DNA of 64,000 nt from Actinoalloteichus hymeniacidonis (lineage in GTDB: Bacteria > Actinomycetota > Actinomycetes > Mycobacteriales > Pseudonocardiaceae). Below are positions 36,476-44,420 of the stretch, in pieces (the first letter of the stretch is position 1; each line of letters opens with the position of its first letter). The stretch covers positions 4,402,001 through 4,466,000 of the forward strand of contig NZ_JACHIS010000001.1 in the NCBI RefSeq assembly GCF_014203365.1, written 5' to 3'. The position numbers and the translations under genes were made by a program. The notes beneath the pieces were generated by a model. That model was not told the DNA's origin. It saw only the letters and a program-made list of their open reading frames with translations, and did no database searches.

Positions 36476-37279
36476 TCATGAAATCGGGCTGCTCGTGGCA
36501 GCATCGGGGCCGTTCGCGGCATCGGAGTCGCGCAGCGATTCCAATAGCTTTCGGTCGTGCTTGTCCAGCGCGTCCGCATCCAGCGCGGCCAGCAGATCCG
36601 GCCTGCGCCGGAAGGTACGGATCAACGACTGATCCCGCCGCCAGCGTCGAATCGCGGCATGGTTCCCGGAGCGGAGCACCTCGGGTACCGCCCGGTCCTG
36701 CCACACCTCGGGCCGAGTGTAGGACGGTCCCTCGAGCAAGCCGTCCGAGAAGGAGTCCTCCTGGGCAGAGGCCGGATTGCCCAGCACTCCGGGCAGTAGC
36801 CTGCCGACCGCCTCGACCATGGTCAGCACGGCTACCTCGCCACCGACGAGCACATAGTCGCCGATCGAGACCTCGCGCACCGGCATCCGATCGGCGGCGT
36901 CCTCCACGACGCGCTCGTCGATTCCCTCGTATCGCCCACACGCGAAGACCAGCCAGGGCGATTCGGCCAGTTCCTCGGCCATCCGCTGGTCGAAACGGTG
37001 TCCGGCCGGGGTGGGGACGACCAGGGTCGGTGGCCCCGCGAGTCCGGGGCGGGGGGCACAGACCTCGTCCAGGGCCGGCCCCCAGACCTCCGGCTTCATC
37101 ACCATGCCGGGGCCGCCGCCGTACGGGCTGTCGTCCACCGCCCGGTGCACGTCGTGCGTCCAGTTCCGCAGGTCGTGCACGCCGAACTCGAGCAGGCCCT
37201 TGTCCACCGCCTTGCCGAGCAGCGCGGCACGCAGCGGATCAAGGTACTCCGGGAAGATGGTGATGACGTCGATCCGCAC
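36476..37279 (-). CDS. trmD: tRNA (guanine-N1)-methyltransferase
   Basis: SPOUT methyltransferase forming m1G37 in tRNAs, preventing frameshifting. 267 aa. [12 protein letters not shown] at the start, [17 protein letters not shown] near 48-64, [16 protein letters not shown] near 112-127 and [15 protein letters not shown] near 135-149 form the trefoil-knot SAM site. GTG 37279 gives the canonical N-terminus. Between rimM and rplS in the conserved rpsP-khpA-rimM-trmD-rplS order. Confidence 0.96.
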   Translation of the reverse strand: MRIDVITIFPEYLDPLRAALLGKAVDKGLLEFGVHDLRNWTHDVHRAVDDSPYGGGPGMVMKPEVWGPALDEVCAPRPGLAGPPTLVVPTPAGHRFDQRMAEELAESPWLVFACGRYEGIDERVVEDAADRMPVREVSIGDYVLVGGEVAVLTMVEAVGRLLPGVLGNPASAQEDSFSDGLLEGPSYTRPEVWQDRAVPEVLRSGNHAAIRRWRRDQSLIRTFRRRPDLLAALDADALDKHDRKLLESLRDSDAANGPDAATSSPIS

Positions 37280-37337
37280 TCAGGTCCCCTTCAACGCGCC
37301 CGCTCGTCGCATGATGCGGACGGCTCTCGGGTGCGGC

Positions 37338-37889
37338 TCATTCCTCGAACTGATCGTCCACCAGGCCGGGCGGCGGATCCACGATCAATCGGCCTGCCGG
37401 GATATCGACCGTCGGCACGATCTCCCGGACGAAGGGGATCAGCACGTCGTCGCCCTCCTCGAGGCGCACCGACAGCAGGTCACCACCCGCGCCGTGCAGG
37501 ACCTCGCGGACCATACCGAGCTTCGAGCCGTCGGGCAGTATCGCCGCCAGGCCCTCCAGCTGGTGGTCGTAGTACTCGTCGTCGTCCCCGGTCGGGGGCA
37601 GCGACGACTTCGGCACCGTGAGCAGGGCACCACGCAGTCGGTCGGCACCGTCCCGATCCGCGATTCCAGCCACGCCCAGCAACAGCCGCCCGCCATGCGG
37701 TCGGGCGGCTGTCACGGTGAGCTGTTGGACCGAGCCATCGCGCAGTCGAGCATCGATGGTGTTGTCCACGGCGAAGCGTTCCCGAGGAGAGTCGGTCCGC
37801 ACGTCCACGACGAGTTCGCCCCGGATCCCGTGCGACTTGCTCACTCGGCCCACCAACACCACGTCGGCGGGGTCGCCAGCTCGGTTCAT
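37338..37889 (-). CDS. rimM: Ribosome maturation factor RimM
   Basis: Assembly factor for the 30S head. About 183 aa. VLVGRVSKSHGIRGELVV near residues 10-27 is the RimM N-terminal domain; the PRC-barrel domain has YYDHQLEGL near 110 and IPFVREIVPTVDIPAGRL near 150-167. The start is uncertain: ATG 37889 (used here) or TTG 37901, which overlaps the khpA stop as TTGA; neither has a good ribosome site. Confidence 0.93.
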   Translation of the reverse strand: MNRAGDPADVVLVGRVSKSHGIRGELVVDVRTDSPRERFAVDNTIDARLRDGSVQQLTVTAARPHGGRLLLGVAGIADRDGADRLRGALLTVPKSSLPPTGDDDEYYDHQLEGLAAILPDGSKLGMVREVLHGAGGDLLSVRLEEGDDVLIPFVREIVPTVDIPAGRLIVDPPPGLVDDQFEE

Positions 37890-37897
37890 CGACGGCG

Positions 37898-38137
37898 TCA
37901 ACGGTCGGTGTCGACCACGTCGACCCGCACACCACGACCGCCGATACCGGCCATCACGGTGCGCAGCGCGGTGGCCGTACGACCACTGCGACCGATCACC
38001 TTGCCCAGGTCGTCGGGGTGAACGTGCACCTCGAGGGTGCGACCCCGCCGGGAGGTGATCAGCTGGACTCGGACGTCGTCCGGGTTGGTCACGATCCCTC
38101 GGACCAGGTGTTCCAGGGCATCCGCGAGGACGCTCAC
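37898..38137 (-). CDS. khpA: KH-domain RNA-binding protein KhpA
   Basis: 79 aa single KH domain. The RNA-binding GxxG loop is GRSG at residues 49-52 inside [15 protein letters not shown]. Partners with KhpB/Jag in other bacteria to bind RNA and affect cell elongation. GTG 38137 overlaps the rpsP stop by GTGA, a conserved arrangement. Confidence 0.93.
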   Translation of the reverse strand: MSVLADALEHLVRGIVTNPDDVRVQLITSRRGRTLEVHVHPDDLGKVIGRSGRTATALRTVMAGIGGRGVRVDVVDTDR

Positions 38138-38586
38138 GCCTGGCCGTCCGCGGTGGTCTCGCCGCCCTCGGCCTCGGCCTTGGGCTCGTCGGCCTTCTTC
38201 GCGGCCTTCTTCTTCGGCGTGGTCGCGTCGGCCATCGGCTCCTCGCCCGCAGCCGCGAGTGCGGCGGCGAACAGGGCCTGCTTGTCGGCCTTGGGCTCCT
38301 TGACCTTCAGCACACCCTCGGGAACGGGCAGGCCCTTGAAGCGCTGCCAGTCACCGGTCAGCTCCAGCAGGCGCTGCACGGGCTCGGTCGGCTGTGCACC
38401 GACACCGAGCCAGTACTGGGCGCGCTCGCCGTCGACCTCGATGAAGCTGGGCTCCTCGGTCGGGTGGTATTTGCCGATGGTCTCGATCGCCTTGCCGTTA
38501 CGGCGGGTGCGCGAGTCGGCGATGACGATCCGGTAGTACGGCGCACGGATCTTGCCAAGCCGCATCAGCTTGATCTTGACGGCCAC
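38134..38586 (-). CDS. rpsP: 30S ribosomal protein S16 with C-terminal extension
   Basis: 150 aa; the S16 core covers residues 1-~85 ([21 protein letters not shown], cited in part; ETIGKYHP). It is followed by ~65 residues rich in Ala, Lys and Glu ([20 protein letters not shown]), as in many actinobacteria, where the short bacterial form has only ~80-90. GTG 38586. First gene of the rpsP-khpA-rimM-trmD-rplS run. A 16-base palindrome GTCCGAGC/GCTCGGAC lies about 70 bases upstream at 38655-38670. Confidence 0.95.
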   Translation of the reverse strand: MAVKIKLMRLGKIRAPYYRIVIADSRTRRNGKAIETIGKYHPTEEPSFIEVDGERAQYWLGVGAQPTEPVQRLLELTGDWQRFKGLPVPEGVLKVKEPKADKQALFAAALAAAGEEPMADATTPKKKAAKKADEPKAEAEGGETTADGQA

Positions 38587-38743
38587 GGGTTCAGGTGCTC
38601 CTCAAGCTCTCGTTGCTCATGGGTGAGCGCCCGTGAGCCCGAGTGGGGCGACGGGTCCGAGCGCTCGGACTTCAGTGGCCACGAGTCGGTGAGAGGGACC
38701 GACGCCATGGCGGACAACGAGCCATTCTGCCAGATCGGCGAAA

Positions 38744-38761
38744 GTGGGGGACCAACCCCAC
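38744..38761 (-). terminator. Candidate terminator after the first CPBP gene
   Basis: GTGGGG, 6-base loop, CCCCAC, followed on the leftward strand by TTTC. Short but with a small T-tract; 79 bases downstream of the CPBP protease stop. Confidence 0.45.
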
Positions 38762-38839
38762 CCTCGCCCGGTACGGCAGCGTGTGCTGCCGATCTTCTGC
38801 GGCGGGTTCCTCGCCGCGTGGTCTGCCGTCCGCGCGAGC

Positions 38840-39775
38840 TCAGGTGGGAATCACGCCGAGCGCCAGCAGCAGCACACCCAGCGCAGGCAGCAGGTTGTTG
38901 ATCTGGTGGGCCACGATCGCCGCCAGCAGTCGACCGGTGAGCAGCCTGGCGAGTCCGATCGGGATCCCGATCACGAGCAGCAGCGGTGTCCTGGCGGGTT
39001 CCAGGTGCGCGACGGCGAACAGCGCCGTGCTGACGACGAACGCCGACCAGCGGCTCCACCGCAATCGGTCCATCGCACCCCACAGTGCCCCTCGGAAGAC
39101 CACTTCCTCACACAAAGGCGCCAGCACGCAGAGGTACAGGAAGATCACCACGGCGAGCACGGGCGGCAACCGCAGATCGTCCAAGGCCGATCCCACCGCC
39201 GACGTCGCCTGATCTTCGCCCACCCAGTTCGTCCACAGCTGAGAGGCGATCAGGGTCAGGACGATCCCCGCAACGCCGAGCCCCACACCCGTCCGGACAT
39301 CCGCCCAGGACCACTTCAACCCGAGATCGATCCGCGGCCCGTTGCCCCGGACGATCGTCGCGACGATGACGACGATCGCCGAGAGGACCGTCGGGACGAT
39401 CATGCCGATCAGCAACACCATCGGCCGCACCGCCGGATCGTCGGCGACATCACCGAAGGGCGTCACCACGAAGACCGCGGAAAGCAGGAAGACGAGTTGG
39501 GAAAGGAAGAAGACGCCGAATCCCCAGCGGTGCATCGGGAATGCGGCGGAACCGTGGGAAGTAGGCGTCTCGGAGGCATCCGCTGTATCGGGAAGCGGTG
39601 CCGAAGACTTCTCAACAGGGTGGTCAACTGATTCGTCAACCACCGATCGGGTTCGGTTCTCCTTGTTGTTTACTGCCGCTGGTTCCCTGGATGCCGAACC
39701 GGCCAAGTCCTTTCCGGCGATTTCGGTGTCTCGACTGTGCCGTTGTCCCGACTTCTTGGGCTCGCTCACCCGCAC
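38840..39775 (-). CDS. CPBP family intramembrane metalloprotease (1)
   Basis: 311 aa, about 80 hydrophilic N-terminal residues, then roughly eight membrane helices. CPBP/Abi motifs are complete: EEVVFRG (Glu223, Glu224, Arg228), the FxxxH of LFAVAH (His257) and HQINN (His290, Asn293/294). These are the glutamate and histidine positions of Rce1-type proteases. Substrate unknown; relatives process peptides or prenylated proteins or confer bacteriocin self-immunity. GTG 39775 or the GTG at 39769 could be the start. Paralogous to the gene just upstream. Confidence 0.88.
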   Translation of the reverse strand: MRVSEPKKSGQRHSRDTEIAGKDLAGSASREPAAVNNKENRTRSVVDESVDHPVEKSSAPLPDTADASETPTSHGSAAFPMHRWGFGVFFLSQLVFLLSAVFVVTPFGDVADDPAVRPMVLLIGMIVPTVLSAIVVIVATIVRGNGPRIDLGLKWSWADVRTGVGLGVAGIVLTLIASQLWTNWVGEDQATSAVGSALDDLRLPPVLAVVIFLYLCVLAPLCEEVVFRGALWGAMDRLRWSRWSAFVVSTALFAVAHLEPARTPLLLVIGIPIGLARLLTGRLLAAIVAHQINNLLPALGVLLLALGVIPT

Positions 39776-39919
39776 CCCGCTTCTTCAAGACCAGCCGGTC
39801 GCCACCGCAGACCTCGATGACGCCCGCAGCGCCGCACACGGGCACGCCCTGCCCGAATCGGTCTGATATCGAGGCTAGTCCGTCCCGGCGGTCTGCGGGC
39901 AGTCCACGGAGGTATGAGA

Positions 39920-39948
39920 ACCGCGCCCGCCCGAACGGCGGGCGCGGT
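39920..39948 (-). terminator. Terminator after the second CPBP gene
   Basis: Perfect 12-bp stem ACCGCGCCCGCC/GGCGGGCGCGGT with a 5-base loop, 5 bases after the stop and followed by TTCTC on the leftward strand. Confidence 0.75.
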
Positions 39949-39953
39949 CGAGT

Positions 39954-41342
39954 TCAGGAGAACTGGGCGTAGAAGATCAGTGCAGGAAGGAAGTTGTACG
40001 TCGCATGCGCGATGATCGCCGCCGACACCCGACCGGTGATCATCCTGGCGATGCCCATCGCCAACCCGCCGACCAGGAGAATCGGGGTGCGCATCGGTTC
40101 TTCGTGAATGAGGGCGAAGACGAAGGTGGTCAACAGCAGAATCGCGTAACGCGGCACCTTGAAATGTTCCAGCGCACCCCAGAGCCCACCCCGGACCAGC
40201 AGCTCCTCGGTGAGCGGCGCACCGATGAACATGAACAGTGCGAGTACGAGAACCCAGACGCCCTGTCCGGCGAACATGTCGCCCATGTCCTGGATGGGGG
40301 TTTCCTCGGTTCCGACGGAATCGCCCATCACCATCAGCGCGGTCAGGAAGGCCCCGATCAAGCCGGCCCCACCACAGGACAACCCCACCCAGACATCACG
40401 CCATTTCGGCAGGATTCCGAAATCCTTGCGCAGTCCGTTGCCCTTCCACCAGGAGAGCACGGCGGGTCCCAGCCCGAGGAAGAGGTTGGGCAACAGCGAG
40501 AGCAACAACAGCGGGCCGACCGGGGGCGGGTCGAGTTGATCGAAGTTCTCGAACTGTCCCGTCATGATGGCCGACAACAACATGCCGGTCAGGTAGTACC
40601 CGCCCCAGCCGACGAAGAAGGCCAGGAATCCCCAGTGCAGGCTGCTTCTCGCACCCGCCTCCAGCTGTGCTTCCCAGTAACGCTCGTGTAGCCGCTGGTC
40701 GTAGCCGTCCTGGATCCCACCCATCCGTCTGCCGTACCCGGCCCAGGCGGGAGTGTCGTCCTGCGCCGCGGGCGCACCGGCCGCCGGGCCTGCGGCATCC
40801 CACGCTGCGGTTGGCTGGGCGTATCCCGGCGAGAACCGCTCTGGTGTGGCGGGTGGGCCCGCGAACGAGGGGTTGCCGGGCAACGGGTGTTGCGCGGGCG
40901 TGGCTCCGGGGACGACGGCCACGGGGCTGCCCGGCCGCCAGCCGTCCGCGTCGCCGGAGAAGCTGGGCATCGGCACCGGTCCCCTACCGGCTCTCGGGTC
41001 GGTGTCCTGTTCGGCTGCCGCCTCCGACGCGTCGGAGGCGGTGTCCGACGTTCGGTCGTCGGCCGAAGGCGCGGGAGCCGCCCCAGTCGAGGCAGCGACC
41101 GGCCCGGCCTCCGGGATTCGGCCCACCGCGTCGTCCGAGGTGTCCGATGTCCCGGTCCGTCCGGACTCGGCTGTCAGCTCCTGGGACCGAAGGTCCGCGC
41201 TCGGCTCGGCGCCTGCCGCCTCGTCCGCCGGTGGTTCCGGCGGCGCTACCTCGCTCGGCGTGGCCGCAGTCCGGTCCCGCTCCGTCGGGGTCTGATCGGG
41301 GCGGTCGCCGCCGGATCCGCCGTTTGGAACTTCCTCACCCAC
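39954..41342 (-). CDS. CPBP family intramembrane metalloprotease (2) with long disordered N-terminus
   Basis: 462 aa. The first ~210 residues are Pro/Ala/Gly/Asp/Glu-rich, low complexity and probably disordered. Then comes YWEAQLEAG and about eight helices. Motifs: TEELLVRGG near residues 377-385, the LIHEEP histidine near 408 and HATYNFLP near the end. GTG 41342 was chosen for AGGA 6 bases upstream and because earlier in-frame codons overlap the end of the amidohydrolase gene; the open frame reaches 41510. Lies after the ffh-amidohydrolase pair and 178 bases before its paralogue. Confidence 0.83.
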   Translation of the reverse strand: MGEEVPNGGSGGDRPDQTPTERDRTAATPSEVAPPEPPADEAAGAEPSADLRSQELTAESGRTGTSDTSDDAVGRIPEAGPVAASTGAAPAPSADDRTSDTASDASEAAAEQDTDPRAGRGPVPMPSFSGDADGWRPGSPVAVVPGATPAQHPLPGNPSFAGPPATPERFSPGYAQPTAAWDAAGPAAGAPAAQDDTPAWAGYGRRMGGIQDGYDQRLHERYWEAQLEAGARSSLHWGFLAFFVGWGGYYLTGMLLSAIMTGQFENFDQLDPPPVGPLLLLSLLPNLFLGLGPAVLSWWKGNGLRKDFGILPKWRDVWVGLSCGGAGLIGAFLTALMVMGDSVGTEETPIQDMGDMFAGQGVWVLVLALFMFIGAPLTEELLVRGGLWGALEHFKVPRYAILLLTTFVFALIHEEPMRTPILLVGGLAMGIARMITGRVSAAIIAHATYNFLPALIFYAQFS

Positions 41343-41436
41343 ACCATGTCCTTCCGACCGTCCGTCTCGACGGTTCGCCCCACCGGTTTGCGACCGGTCC
41401 GCGATCCCACCGGCACGTGGCGCTGGATCGATGCTG

Positions 41437-42540
41437 TCAACGGCCACGGCCCGGGTGGACCCGACCGCGTAACACGATGTCTCTCGGCGATCGCAACACG
41501 GCGAGGTCAACGCGTGGATCCTCGGCGTAGATCACCAGATCGGCGGATGCGCCGTCGATCAGATTCGGGTGGCCGAGCCAGTCACGGGCCGCCCAGCTCG
41601 CCGCGCCGAGGGCCTGTCGGTTCGACAGGCCTGCCTCGGCCAGTGCGAGGACCTCGTCGGCGATCCGGCCATGCCCGATGCCGTCACCTGCCGAACTGCC
41701 CGCATCGGTTCCCGCGAAGATGGGCACGCCCGCTTCCAACGCCGCTGCGACCACGGGCAGCCTGCGGGCATGCAGCGCCCGCATGTGGGCGGCGTATCGA
41801 GGGAACCGGCCCGCCGAGTCGGCGATCCGCAGGAACTCGGCGGTGTTGATCAGGGTCGGCACCAGCGTGGTGCCCTGTCGTGCCATCTGTTCGATGGTGT
41901 CGTCGGTCAGACCGGTGCCGTGTTCGATGCAGTCCACGCCCGCCGCGAGCAATCCGGGCAACGCGTCCTCGCCGAAGACGTGGGCGTTGACCCTGGCGCC
42001 CGCCCGGTGGGCCACGGCGACCGCCTCGGCGAGTACGTCGTCCGGCCACAGCGGGGCAAGATCACCGATCTCCCGGTCTATCCAGTCGCCGACCAGCTTG
42101 ATCCAGCCATCGCCCTCGGCGACCTGTGCCGCGACGGCGGCGGGCAACTCCGAGGGGTCCTCGAGTTCCCAGCCGAGATCGCGCAGATAGCGGCGGTGGC
42201 GGGCCAGATGTCGTCCGGAACGGATGATGCGCGGCAGCTCATCACGTCGCTGCAGCGGTCTGGTGTCCACGGGTACGCCGCAGTCCCGGATCAACAGAAC
42301 GCCTGCATCGCGTTCGATCTCCGCTTGGCGAGCCGCGTCGGCGAGCGGAACCGGGCCGCTCGGGTCGATCCCGATGTGACAGTGCGCGTCGACGAGCCCG
42401 GGGACCAGGAAGCCTCCGGGCAGCGTGGTCGCGTCTGGCACCGGTTCGTGAGTGAGCAGGCCTCCCGAGACCCACAGATCCCGAGAGTCGCCGTCCGGCA
42501 GCGTGACGCCGGCGAGGTGCAGTGGCGGAGCCTGCGTCAC
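41437..42540 (-). CDS. Metal-dependent amidohydrolase
   Basis: 367 aa, amidohydrolase superfamily. The metal-binding DAHCHIG is near residues 51-57, with HVFGED near 193 and CIEHGTGL near 212 for further ligands and FAGTDAGSS near 278 for the catalytic Asp. It has the composite beta-sandwich typical of imidazolonepropionase-like enzymes. Substrate unknown. Orthologous in position to M. tuberculosis Rv2915c. GTG 42540 overlaps the ffh stop by GTGA, implying coupled translation with SRP54. Confidence 0.87.
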   Translation of the reverse strand: MTQAPPLHLAGVTLPDGDSRDLWVSGGLLTHEPVPDATTLPGGFLVPGLVDAHCHIGIDPSGPVPLADAARQAEIERDAGVLLIRDCGVPVDTRPLQRRDELPRIIRSGRHLARHRRYLRDLGWELEDPSELPAAVAAQVAEGDGWIKLVGDWIDREIGDLAPLWPDDVLAEAVAVAHRAGARVNAHVFGEDALPGLLAAGVDCIEHGTGLTDDTIEQMARQGTTLVPTLINTAEFLRIADSAGRFPRYAAHMRALHARRLPVVAAALEAGVPIFAGTDAGSSAGDGIGHGRIADEVLALAEAGLSNRQALGAASWAARDWLGHPNLIDGASADLVIYAEDPRVDLAVLRSPRDIVLRGRVHPGRGR

Positions 42541-44123
42541 TTCTTCTTCTTTTTGTTGTCGCCGAAGGTCAGCTTGCTCGGGTCGAATCCGGGCGGCAGC
42601 TGGTCCATTCCCGCCAGACCCGGCGGGATCTGCGGTGCGCCGCCCTGCTGGCCACCGGGGAACCCGCCCGGCATCCCGCCGGGGAAGCCACCGGGCATGC
42701 CACCTGGGAAACCGGGCATACCGCCGCGGACCTTCGGCGGCGTCGGGCCGCGGCCCTTGCCCTTCTTGCCCTTCTTGCCCTTGCCCTTTCGGGTGCCGCC
42801 GCCTCCGGAGCCGGGCATCCCGAACCGCCCGGCCATCTGCTGCATCATCTTGCGAGCGTCGAAGAAGCGGGTGACCAGGTCGTTGACCTCGCTGACGGTG
42901 ACTCCCGAGCCTCGGGAGATCCGCAGTCGCCGCGACGCATTGATCATCTTCGGATCGGCGCGCTCGGCGGGCGTCATGCCTCGGATGATGGCCTGCATCC
43001 GATCGAGGCTCTTCTCGTCGAAGTCGGCGAGCTGATCCTTCATCTGACCTGCGCCGGGCAGCATGCCCAACAGGTTGGCGATCGGACCCATCTTGCGGAT
43101 CGCGAGCATCTGTTCCAGGAAGTCCTCCAGCGTGAGCTCGCCGGAGCCGATCTTGTGTGCGGCCTTCTCGGCCTGCTCCTGGTCGAAATGCTGCTCGGCC
43201 TGTTCGATGAGGCTGAGGACGTCGCCCATGCCCAGGATGCGGCTGGCCATCCGGTCCGGGTGGAAGACGTCGAAGTCCTCGAGCTTCTCACCGTTGGAGG
43301 CGAACAGGATGGGTTGGCCGGTGACGTGTCGCACCGACAGTGCGGCACCACCCCTGGCGTCACCGTCGAGCTTGGTGAGCACCACGCCGGTGAAGCCGAC
43401 GCCGTCGCGGAAGGCCTCCGCGGTGTTGACCGCGTCCTGACCGACCATGGCATCCAGGACGAACAGGATCTCGTCGGGATCGACGGCGTCCCGGATGTCC
43501 GCAGCCTGGCGCATCAGTTCCTCGTCGACACCGAGACGACCAGCGGTGTCGACGAGCACGATGTCGTGTTGGGAGCGCTCGGCCTCGACGATCGACTGTC
43601 TGGCGACGTCGACCGGGTTGCCCACACCGTTGCCGGGCTCCGGCGCGAACACCGGGACGCCCGCGCGTTCGCCGACGACCTGGAGCTGGGTGACGGCGTT
43701 GGGCCGCTGAAGGTCACAGGCCACCAGCAACGGCGTGTGCCCCTGGCCGCGCAGCCACTTGGCCAGCTTGCCCGCCAGCGTGGTCTTACCGGCGCCCTGC
43801 AGGCCCGCGAGCAGCACTACCGAGGGGGGATTCTTCGCGAGGTTCAGCCGCCGGGTCTGCCCACCGAGGATGTCGACGAGCTCCTCGTCGACGATCTTGA
43901 CGACCTGCTGTGCCGGGTTCAGTGCCTGCGAGACCTCGGCGCCCTTCGCGCGCTCCTTGATCTGAGCGATGAACGCTCGAACGACCGGGAGGGCGACGTC
44001 GGCTTCCAGCAGAGCGATGCGGATCTCGCGGCAGGTGGCGTCGATGTCGGCGTCGGACAGCCGTCCCTTGCCCCGCAGGTTCTTCAGAACCGAGGTGAGA
44101 CGATCGGAAAGAGTGTCGAACAC
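42537..44123 (-). CDS. ffh: Signal recognition particle protein Ffh (SRP54)
   Basis: GTPase that binds 4.5S RNA and nascent signal sequences and docks with FtsY. 528 aa, longer than the usual ~450. N domain to residue 95, P-loop GLQGAGKTT near 107-115, then DTAGRLGVDEELM, TKLDGDARGGAAL near 245-257 and the methionine-rich M domain (RKMMQQM near 425). After this comes an unusual ~75-residue tail: a Lys/Gly stretch, then tandem Gly-Gly-Met-Pro-Gly-Phe-Pro type repeats. GTG 44123 gives the canonical N-terminus. Confidence 0.96.
   Translation of the reverse strand: MFDTLSDRLTSVLKNLRGKGRLSDADIDATCREIRIALLEADVALPVVRAFIAQIKERAKGAEVSQALNPAQQVVKIVDEELVDILGGQTRRLNLAKNPPSVVLLAGLQGAGKTTLAGKLAKWLRGQGHTPLLVACDLQRPNAVTQLQVVGERAGVPVFAPEPGNGVGNPVDVARQSIVEAERSQHDIVLVDTAGRLGVDEELMRQAADIRDAVDPDEILFVLDAMVGQDAVNTAEAFRDGVGFTGVVLTKLDGDARGGAALSVRHVTGQPILFASNGEKLEDFDVFHPDRMASRILGMGDVLSLIEQAEQHFDQEQAEKAAHKIGSGELTLEDFLEQMLAIRKMGPIANLLGMLPGAGQMKDQLADFDEKSLDRMQAIIRGMTPAERADPKMINASRRLRISRGSGVTVSEVNDLVTRFFDARKMMQQMAGRFGMPGSGGGGTRKGKGKKGKKGKGRGPTPPKVRGGMPGFPGGMPGGFPGGMPGGFPGGQQGGAPQIPPGLAGMDQLPPGFDPSKLTFGDNKKKKK
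42661..42726. repeat. Short tandem repeats coding the Ffh C-terminal tail
   Basis: Imperfect 21-24-base direct repeats encoding about three copies of GGMPGGFP. In frame with ffh. Confidence 0.7.
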
Positions 44124-44420
44124 GAGGTCTCAGGCTCCAGGACTCGGTGGGTGCGGATCCACAAGAGTAGGCCCGACCCGGTTGGCAATGGCTCCCTGCG
44201 AGGGTAGCCGCCGTCGCCCCTCGGCCGTGGCGCGCGGTAGGAGGGCGGCGCGCCACCGATGCCCGGAGGAACCGGCGGGGCCGGGCGAGCCCGTCGTTTC
44301 CGAGATCGGAGCGAGGGCACAGGGGCGTTCCGTCCTCGCGCGAACGCACCTCGTCCCGGCCGGGTCAGCGGTCGAACGGCCCCACGATGTCGGACGGTGT
44401 GATGGGGTGCGTCGGGAGCA

